Positions 56,098 to 64,000 of a stretch of DNA of 64,000 bases are shown one piece after another (positions within the stretch are counted from its first letter, which is position 1; each line of letters begins with the position of its first letter). A program made the translations under genes and the position numbers. The notes under the pieces are model-generated. The model was not told the origin of the DNA and did no database searches. It saw only the letters and a list, made by a program, of their open reading frames with translations. Source of the DNA: Cyclaneusma minus (taxonomy: Eukaryota; Ascomycota; Leotiomycetes; Marthamycetales; Marthamycetaceae); contig JAKZHN010000002.1 in assembly GCA_037179335.1 (NCBI GenBank), positions 62,001 to 126,000 of the forward strand. The letters are read 5' to 3'.

Positions 56098-57678
56098 ATG
56101 TTCACCAAGATCTCCACCGTCAGCACTCGCGCTGTTCGATCCTCTGGGGTCGGTCGAATTGCTTTCTCGGGAAGCTTGCCCTTCAAAGGCTCTGCTCTGG
56201 CCCCCGTTCGCTTCGCATCGTCCGCAATGGCCTCAGATCCAGTGCCATTTCCTGCACCTCCAGTCCCTGCAGGACCCCTCCGCGCACCTCCCGTCCCTGC
56301 ACCTTCTGCGCTCCACGCGCTTCCCGTCGATACACCTCCTGCCAACGCAGCTGCCGCCGACGCTCCTCTCGCCAGCCAAGATGTCGAGGAAGCTTCCTCG
56401 ATCCAGCCTCTTGCAGACAAGGACCGAGAAGATCCGTTTTGGCAGAAGATCAACCAATGGGCCACTGTATCCAAGGAAGAGTTCATGAACTACAACTGGC
56501 AGATTCGGAACACCGTCGAGGGATCGCATAAGCTCCATGAATTCTTGACGGGAGCCATGCCAGAGCAGTTCAAGCTCAGTTCCGGAAAGACGGTAACCCG
56601 TGATGAGTTCCAGGCAGACGTCAATAGCGGGATCGAGAAGGCTTCCATGATGATTCGAATTCCTCCCTATGTTCTGAGCTTGATCGATTGGAACAATCCC
56701 GTGGAAGACGGATACAGGCGCCAGTTTATGCCCTTGGGATCAGAACAGGTGCCCGACCACCCAATGTTGGCCTTGGATTCTCTTCACGAGGAGCAGGATT
56801 CTCCGGTCCCCGGTCTTGTCCACAGATATGAGGACAAATGCCTGTTCCTCGTCGTTTCGCACTGCCCGCTCTACTGCACATTCTGCACAAGGTCGTACGC
56901 CGTTGGTGGTAACACGGGCTTGGTCCAGAAGCACACCCAGAAGCCCAGTATGAGGCGCTGGCTGAAGGCAATTGAATACATCAGGAACACCCCGAAGATC
57001 CGGGACGTTGTGGTTTCAGGGGGTGACACCTACTCGCTTGACCCGCGCCGTGTCACGCAACTTGGAGCGATGCTTCTGGACGTTCCAAATGTCCAGCGTA
57101 TCCGATTCGCCACCAAAGGTCTCGCCATCAATCCCACTCGAATCCTTGACCCAGAAGACGAATGGGCAAATGCCATTATCGAGTTGAGCCGTAGGGGAAG
57201 GGAGATCGGAAAGGCGGTCGTGGTTCACACCCATTTCAATTCTCCCAGGGAAGGGACGTGGATCGCCGAAAAGGCAGCACAGAGGTTCTTCGGGGAAGGA
57301 GTGACGGTGCGCAACCAGTCTGTGCTCATCAAGGGCCTCAACGACACCGTGGAAACCATGAGCGAATTGATCCGTTGGCTTGCAGACAACAACATCCAGC
57401 CATACTATGTCTACCAACACGACATGGTCAAGAGCGTCGAGCACTTAAGAACGCCACTCTCCACAATCCTTCACCTGGAGAAGCACATTCGTGGCTCGAT
57501 TGCAGGATTCGCAACTCCGAACTTCATCGTCGATCTTCCGGGTGGAGGAGGCAAGCGTCTGGCCGCGACCTTCACGTCCTACGAGAACGGCAGATCGACA
57601 TTCGAAGCCCCTTCCGTCAAGGGCAACACCGTCTCCAAGAAGGACCGAGTCTACGAGTACTACGACCCGGAGCAGTAG
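56098..57678 (+). CDS. L-lysine 2,3-aminomutase (KamA-type radical SAM, PLP), mitochondrial-type, 526 aa
   Basis: Radical-SAM/PLP enzyme that interconverts L-alpha-lysine and L-beta-lysine. Single coding exon; a 61-base intron lies in the leader. The first 45 or so residues are Arg/Ser-rich without acidic residues (MFTKISTVSTRAVRSSGVGR), as a mitochondrial presequence. A Pro/Ala-rich spacer follows. The KamA core starts near residue 110 (DPFWQKINQWATVSKEEF). The 4Fe-4S motif is CPLYCTFC (CxxxCxxC, about 257-264). SAM-binding VVSGGDTYSLDP follows. The PLP lysine lies in PGGGGK (about 481-486). Acidic residues for substrate amino binding are seen in QHDMVKSVEHLRT and FIVDLPGGGG. Bacterial KamA is about 410-470 aa; the excess is the N-terminus. 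The family is mainly bacterial, so ancient transfer to fungi is likely (inference). Fungal physiology is unclear. Confidence 0.9.
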   Translation: MFTKISTVSTRAVRSSGVGRIAFSGSLPFKGSALAPVRFASSAMASDPVPFPAPPVPAGPLRAPPVPAPSALHALPVDTPPANAAAADAPLASQDVEEASSIQPLADKDREDPFWQKINQWATVSKEEFMNYNWQIRNTVEGSHKLHEFLTGAMPEQFKLSSGKTVTRDEFQADVNSGIEKASMMIRIPPYVLSLIDWNNPVEDGYRRQFMPLGSEQVPDHPMLALDSLHEEQDSPVPGLVHRYEDKCLFLVVSHCPLYCTFCTRSYAVGGNTGLVQKHTQKPSMRRWLKAIEYIRNTPKIRDVVVSGGDTYSLDPRRVTQLGAMLLDVPNVQRIRFATKGLAINPTRILDPEDEWANAIIELSRRGREIGKAVVVHTHFNSPREGTWIAEKAAQRFFGEGVTVRNQSVLIKGLNDTVETMSELIRWLADNNIQPYYVYQHDMVKSVEHLRTPLSTILHLEKHIRGSIAGFATPNFIVDLPGGGGKRLAATFTSYENGRSTFEAPSVKGNTVSKKDRVYEYYDPEQ

Positions 57679-58399
57679 GGTAGCGCGGAGCCAGTTCCAG
57701 CAGTATGCTCTTGCTCGCCTTAAGCGCCCATGGGAGACAAAGCGGGAAAAGCTTGGCTCTGGGTGCGTCTGAGACGGCGTTGTCCGGCGTGTCTATTATC
57801 AACTGGCAGATACCCAAGGCCTTACACATGACTGACTGATGCGCTTGGGGTTCTGGGCGCTGCGATGCGGGATGGGGGGTTTGACAAGGTTGCCGGGTTG
57901 GGGCACCAATTGGGATTGATCGATACCCTATCGGTCACCTCAACTTGGCGATTTCCACACCGTCTGCTATGGCTCGGACCCTGGGGGGGATCTGGAAGAC
58001 GCAGGTAATCGGAATATGATGAATTCAATGCGTTTTCTTTCTTGCTGGGGAGTGGTGCTCTGGATTTGGCGTCATCGTTGGGACTTCAGGTGCTCAAAAG
58101 TTAGCCATTCGTTAGTAGGTAGACTTAATACCCGAAAGGGTTCGATTTCATCAGAGTCAAATAGTAATAGCCAGCATCAGTGACTACTGTTATTTACCTT
58201 CAATAATCCTGTGCTTTCGACCAAAAGGCAAAGACTATCCAGTGCAGGGAAAAACGATTTGCCAATTACCCGCAGAAATCCCGACCTACGTAGGGTCGTC
58301 GGGCCCACTTTTCCGGCTTGCGAAAGGTGTTAATCAATAACATTATAAGCAATGTCCCCAGCCACAGCCAGTCATAGCCAGCCATAGCCACGCGGCCTT
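57679..58399. other. Aminomutase 3' flank up to the isochore border
   Basis: No gene. At 58281-58303 there is a near-palindrome (ccgacctacg followed by tagggtcgtcggg), and at 58357-58393 short repeats of agccacagccagtcatagcc type just before base composition collapses. These could mark the end of an inserted element. Confidence 0.4.
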
Positions 58400-61300
58400 A
58401 AAATATAAAATGCATTATACGCGCATATATTCAAAATTGTCCATAGCTTAATATAATTTAAAATTTATATTTAAATTTAATTTAAAAACTCTATTTAATT
58501 TAAAGCTCGGCCTAATTTAAAACTCCAATTTAATTTAAAATTTCCGCTTTAAAATTTAGTCTAATTTAAATTTTCAATTTAATTTAATATTCCAGCCCGA
58601 TTTAAAGCTTAATTTGCTTTAAAGCTTAATTCAATTAAATATTTATTTTGGTTTAAAACTTATTTTTATTAAATACTAATTTTGCTCCAAATCTTTTTTA
58701 ATTTAAAATACCAATTTTATTTAAGCCTTATTTTATTTAAATATTTAATTTGCTAATTTGCTAATTTAATATTTAATATAATTTAAAATTTAAATTCTGG
58801 CAATTTATCATATTGCTTAATATTAAATTATAATTTATTATATATACTGCCAAATTAATTGGCTTATTAATATTATTATTAAAAAACGAATATTTATATT
58901 TATTTATTATTATTATTATTACGCTATAATTTTTTGGCTGTTTTTTAATATTTTAATTTTTCTAAATTTTTAATTATTTTACTGCTTTTTAACGCTTTAA
59001 CCTTGCCCAGAAAAAATTAATTTAATAATTGCGGATATTTAATTTTTTTAAAGCCAATCCTTTAAGCCCTTTTTAATCTATTTAGCAAAAAATTATTAAT
59101 TGGTTTTTTTAATTTAAATTTTTTAATTTTAAGCTTTTTAAAGCTTTTTTAAATTTTGAATTTTTTATTTCTTCCTATTTAAAATTAATTTCATTTTTCG
59201 CGGCTATTCATAAAAAAACCAAAAAGCTTAGAAAATCCAAAAATCCGCCCATTATTATTCCATTTTACCCTATTATTCCCAAAATTGCCTTTATATTTAA
59301 TAGCGTATTTAATGCTTTAAAAAGTACTAATCTAAGCTTAATAAATAGCCAATTTGCAATTATTAATATTATTAAAAGAATTTATTAAAAAAACGCAATT
59401 CCTAATTATTATACCAATTCTTTTTGCATTAATAACGATTATACTAATTCTATTAAAAGCTTTTTATATGTAAATTATAAAAAAGCCCGCTTTACCGCTA
59501 AAGCTTTTTTTTCTAATTTTTTGCTATTACATATTTAAAATTTTATTATTGCTTTTAATAAAAAAATGCTTAATTGCTTTATTTAAATCTATTATAAAAT
59601 TTATAATTAATTTATTAAAATTAAAAATCTAAAGGCTATTTTCTTTTTAATTTATATATTTATAATAATATAAAATTTATAAATATTTGCATTATTAGCT
59701 AATTTTATATATTAATAAATATTTGCAAAAGTTATTTAAAATATATTAGTCCTTTTATATTATAAAAGTTTAGATTTAAATTTTCCTTTTTTAATAATAT
59801 AAATATAATTTTATACCAAAATTATTTTAAATATTTAAGAATTCTTATACTGCTAAAAAAGCGGCTAATTGCTAAATTTTATATTATTGGCTAAATTTTT
59901 AATTTTATTATTTAAATTGCAATAAATATTTTTATTATTAATTAATTTATAATTATACTATTGGCTTTAAATAATATTTTTTAAACTTTATGATTTTTTA
60001 ATGCGCAAATTTAAAATATATAAATTAATTATAATTGCTTAGCAAAAGCAAGAAAAACCTATTGCTATAAATTTCTATTATTTTTGCACTATTAATAAAA
60101 AAAGAAAATTGCCTTAATATAATTAAGGCGAAATAATCCATTATATAAAAACGTTATTATTAATAAAACTTATTTAAAAAAAACAATTATATATTTTAAA
60201 AGTTTTTAAATAATACGATTTTTATTAATAAATATATTGCTAATTTTAAAAACAATTATATATAAAATATTAATTAAAAAAAGCTAAATAAACAATTAAA
60301 TAAAACTAAAATTAAAACTAAAGCCTTTAAAATTACAAATTAATTTAAAATTAAAATTAAAATTAAAAATTAAAGAAAAAGCCGCCAATTGCTAAAATAG
60401 CCAATTTTTAAAGCCTAATATTATTGCTATATTCTTTCTTATTTATAATTGGAAAAATTAAAATTTTATAAGATATTAAAAATATACTGCTTTATTTATA
60501 AAGCTAATTTTCTTTATTAATATTAAATTGGCTTGCAAAATTACATATATTAAAATTGGAAAAATAATAAAAAAGCTGCTGTATATTATTTATAATTTGC
60601 TATTTATTTATTTATCTTTTTAATGTTTTTTACTATTTTTTTCTTATTAAATTTAGGGATTATTATTAAAATAATATTAAGCTTCGATTTTATTTAATAA
60701 ATCCAAAAACTTATTATAAATAGCTTATAAAGCATTATAATTATAAAGCCGCCTATTATATAATTTCTTTTTATGATTTTTATAATATATAATTATTGCA
60801 ATAAATTTTTATTTATAATAATATTTATATTTATAAAAAAATAAAAAAATAAAATAAATGATAAGCTTTATAATATTGCAAAAATTATAAATTGCGGTAA
60901 ACCTATTTATAATAAATGAATTAAAGGAATTTTTGCCAATATATATTTAATTTCCTAATATAATTTTAAATTATTTATAAAAAAACTGAATCTACGTATA
61001 AATTTATTAGATTTTCTAGCCCATTATAAAATTTCTGCTTTTTAATTTGTATTTAACCTAAATAATTTTTATAATTCTATCATATTTTATATTACCAATA
61101 TTTAAATTAATCCAATTTTAAAGAGTAAAAAATATAATTACCAATAAATAATAATTATAATAGGAAATTCGCCCTTATGGCTTAGTGGTAACATTTGTAT
61201 TATCACTGGCTTAGCAAACCCTGTATAACGTGGCTTTTACGCTATGCAAAAATTGCGAATTTAATTCCCGCAAAAGGCCCCGAAAATTTGGCTTGCGCCG

Positions 61301-64000
61301 GCAATTTTCTAAATAATTATTAAACAATATAAAATAAATTATAATAGATTTTTAAATTTTTAAATTTTTAAATTTTTATATAATTAAGTTCCTTATAATA
61401 AGCCTTTGAATTCCTATAAAAAAACTCCAATTGCATATTAGCTATGCAAAACAAGCTTTGAAAAAGCTTTAAAAAGCTATTAAAAAATCGCCGAAAAATC
61501 AATTCTTATAGCCAAAAGCCGTGCTTTAAAAAAGCTTTTTTCAGCCAATGCTATTGGCTGTATTTTTGAAAAAGCTTCGAAAAAGCATTGGCCCGTGCAT
61601 TATAAATATTATAAAATAAAGTAAATATTAAAATAAAAATAAATTAGCAGCAAATAATATTTTTTGATTAATAAATTAACTTGATATAACAATATTATTT
61701 TATAATATATATTTTTATTAATTAAAATTGCTAATATAATAAATTAAAACTGCAGTTATTTGGCTTTAGAATAATATTTTGAATTTTTCAATTTTTCAAT
61801 TTAATACCAGCGGCTTTTTGGCAATTTTATAGTATTTTTTTAATTTATAATAATTATCAAATTAATTACCACATCAGTCAATTATTACTAATTTTACCAC
61901 AAAGCAATATTGAATTAAAATCGGGCTTGAAATCCTAAAAATTTTGAAAAATAAAAAAATTGAATTTGATATTAAAAAAGCTCCGGCGCAAATAGGCATT
62001 TATTAAATAAATTTAATCCCTATCGCTAGTAAAGCCTTGGCTATTTAAATTAAAGCCCTATTGGTTTTTTAGCATAGCGCCAAAGTTTTTTAGCAATTTC
62101 CCAGCCTTTTAATTGGTATAATAGAAAAAAAGAAAAATAACGAATTGAGAAAATAAACAATTGCTTTGCTGTTATTTTTAATTTAGCTTAATTTAATCCA
62201 AATTTTTATTTTCCGCTTTAAATAGGCCAATTGTTTTAATTTTCGCTAAAACCAATGCAAAATATTAATAAAAATTTATTAATTTTAATTTTAACTATTA
62301 TTAGCTTTTGCTAGCTAAATTTTCAAATTATTTTAAAATAATTATTAATAATTATAATTTTATTATTAATTTTAAAAAGCTTTGCCGCTTTTATACAGCC
62401 TTTATATAGGGCTTTTAAATTTATTATCCTGATTTTGCAATTGCAATTGCAAATTTTAAATTTAAAAATTTTCTTTATAATATTAATTTAGCCTTTAGCA
62501 TTATTAATTCCAAATTTTCTTTATTAATTTTTACCGGCTTTGCTAATTGCGCATATTTTAAGCATGCCAAAATTTAGCGCCGTTTTAATATTAATTTAAT
62601 TTAAATAATTATATTTCTAATTTAAAACAAAACGTCATTTAATTCTACCGCTAAAAACTTATACAATTTAAAAAAATTATTAATTGGTTTAATATTAATA
62701 ATAGTATTATTTCCAATAATTACCATTGTTAAATATTTAATTTTAATAAATTTATAGCCAATAAAGCCAAGTTTTTAAAACGCTAAAAAAGAATTCGCTT
62801 TTGGCGTTTGCTAAATTTTTATTATTAATTTTTTAATTTTTAATACCGAATTTAAAAAACTCCAATATATTATTAGCAAATTAAACGGCCAATGCTTTTT
62901 TTAATAATATATTAGCTTTGTATTAATTTTTATAATTTTTAATAATTTAAGCATTTAATTTTGACAAATAGCTAAAAGTGCTTTCGCCGCGTTTTAAAAA
63001 AAAGAATATTATCCTTAATAAAATTAAAAAAGCCAAAAAAGCTTTAAAAAAGGTTAAAAAAAATTCCCCGCTTTTCTTGCCAAATTTGATTTTAAAGCGG
63101 CCTAAATTAAATTTATTTTCAAATTTAAAATTATTGGATTTTGCAAAAAAAATCAAATTTGCTTGCAATTTGCGCTTGTTTTTTTTTATATAATTTCCGG
63201 AAAAATCAATTATAATAAATAAATATTTATATATTAAAAAGTTTCCAATTGATTTTACAATAAGAATTATATTAAATATAGCTATATTATTGATTTAAAG
63301 GCCTTTAAATATAATTAATTAATTAAATTAAACGGCATGATTAATTTTTAATCCAAGTTTTAAATTTTTATTTTTTTAGCGCATTATTAATTTTTAGCTT
63401 TTCGAAAATCTTAATAATTTTATAAAACTTTTTCCTTTTTTTAATTTTTTTAAAATATGTTTAAAAAAAAAGCAAAAAGCCTATTATTAGCAATTTAAAT
63501 TTTATTTCTATTGCCAAAAAAATCATTAAATTAATTATTATTTTAAAAAAACCGCCGCTGATATTTGTAATTTAAATTTAAATTTATTTGCATTTATTTC
63601 TGCAATTTAATACAATTTTTAATTTAACCAATTTTATAATAGCGGCGCTTTAAAAACTTGCGGCTGTAGAAAATTCTTTGCCAATAGAATTAAAAATAAC
63701 TATTAATTTTTCTCGTTTTAAAAATCCCATTTATCAATTATAATATTATTTAATAATTAGAAAGTAATTTATAAAGCCCCCGCTGCTATTAAATAAAATA
63801 GCCAATAAAAAATAGCAATTTTTTAATTTAAATTGTTATTAAAAAGCATTTTAAAATTAATTAATTTATGCTTTTAATTAGGCTTTAAATAATATTTTTT
63901 TAATTTAAAAATAATAATATATTTTAGCCTATGGCCTTTTTTTTGGCAAAATACTTAGCAGCTAAATATAATTATAAAGTCTATAATAAAAAGCTTTTAG
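58400..64000. repeat. AT-rich isochore, decayed repeats, no intact genes
   Basis: Composition drops abruptly near 58.4 kb to roughly one fifth G+C and stays low to the window end. Long runs of aatttaaattt-type sequence dominate, stop codons fill all frames, and the only frames over 60 codons (about 62947-63193, both strands) are Lys/Phe/Leu/Asn-rich as expected by chance from such DNA. This is what heavily mutated transposon islands look like in fungi. No transposase or reverse-transcriptase motif survives that I can read. Residual C is mostly after G or C. Dinucleotides do not follow the classical RIP rule. Confidence 0.85.
61171..61280 (+). other. tRNA-like / Pol III promoter-like patch in the AT isochore
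   Basis: A 110-base patch of higher GC starts gcccttatggcttagtggta, where tggcttagtgg fits the tRNA A box (TRGCNNAGTGG). It continues through ttagcaa, which would be an Ala(AGC)-like anticodon loop, and ends with ttgcgaatttaattcccgc, which resembles a decayed B box and T arm. A convincing cloverleaf cannot be closed: the acceptor and anticodon stems have mismatches and the spacing is long. It is more likely a tRNA pseudogene or a tRNA-derived SINE-type head than a working tRNA. Confidence 0.25.

Noticed and set aside
58060..58160. Possible tRNA: gggttcgatttcatc resembles a B box
   Set aside because: No matching A box at proper distance, and the acceptor stem pairs only partly (gactt/gagtc).
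62947..63193. Overlapping 71-73 codon frames on both strands of the isochore
   Set aside because: Lys/Phe/Leu-rich composition expected from AT-rich DNA by chance; no motif and no neighbouring exons.
1..64000. CRISPR arrays, prophage, bacterial operons, rRNA genes
   Set aside because: The whole window is eukaryotic with spliced genes. No direct-repeat/spacer array and no 5S, 18S or 28S rRNA sequence was recognised.

Overview
The window is nuclear DNA of a filamentous ascomycete (Pezizomycotina). The evidence is dense genes of 0.6-5 kb on both strands, short GT-AG introns mostly of 49-70 bases with CTRAY-like branch points, large disordered fungal proteins, and an abrupt switch near 58.4 kb to a very AT-rich isochore. 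A Dothideomycete is my guess from AT-isochore architecture and protein flavour; it is not proven by the sequence.

0-48 kb is conserved housekeeping DNA. In order it holds: the 3' part of a hybrid histidine kinase; a disordered unknown protein; an Lte1-type Ras-GEF; Sec18/NSF; RNA polymerase I largest subunit; Prp3; a LENG1-like CIR-N protein; two small unknowns; the Spb4 helicase; Dgk1; a small coiled-coil unknown; ribosomal protein S0; mitoribosomal uS15m; V-ATPase subunit d; Nop58; an RS-domain/Hub1 fusion; Gpi15 (PIG-H); and cytidine deaminase. Two themes recur. One is ribosome production: Pol I, Spb4, S0, Nop58, and uS15m in mitochondria. The other is pre-mRNA splicing: Prp3, LENG1-like, Hub1. 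Several pairs are divergent over short shared promoters (Sec18/RPA190, Prp3/LENG1-like, Spb4/Dgk1, S0/uS15m).

48-58 kb is looser and looks accessory. It contains an intron-rich short-chain dehydrogenase whose YxxxK catalytic pair is replaced, and an MFS monocarboxylate-type transporter whose reading frame is broken (or rescued by a tiny intron) just after TM1. About 2.7 kb without a recognisable gene follows, then a mitochondrial-type lysine 2,3-aminomutase (radical SAM) with its cluster, PLP and substrate motifs intact.

58.4-64 kb is an AT isochore with no intact genes. A hand count of dinucleotides shows CpA/TpG retained and ApC/GpT scarce, which is not the textbook RIP pattern. It contains one small less-degenerate tRNA-like patch. 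Gene structures were worked out by joining open frames at splice sites by eye; CDS coordinates span first to last coding base including introns, and the exons are given in the evidence.
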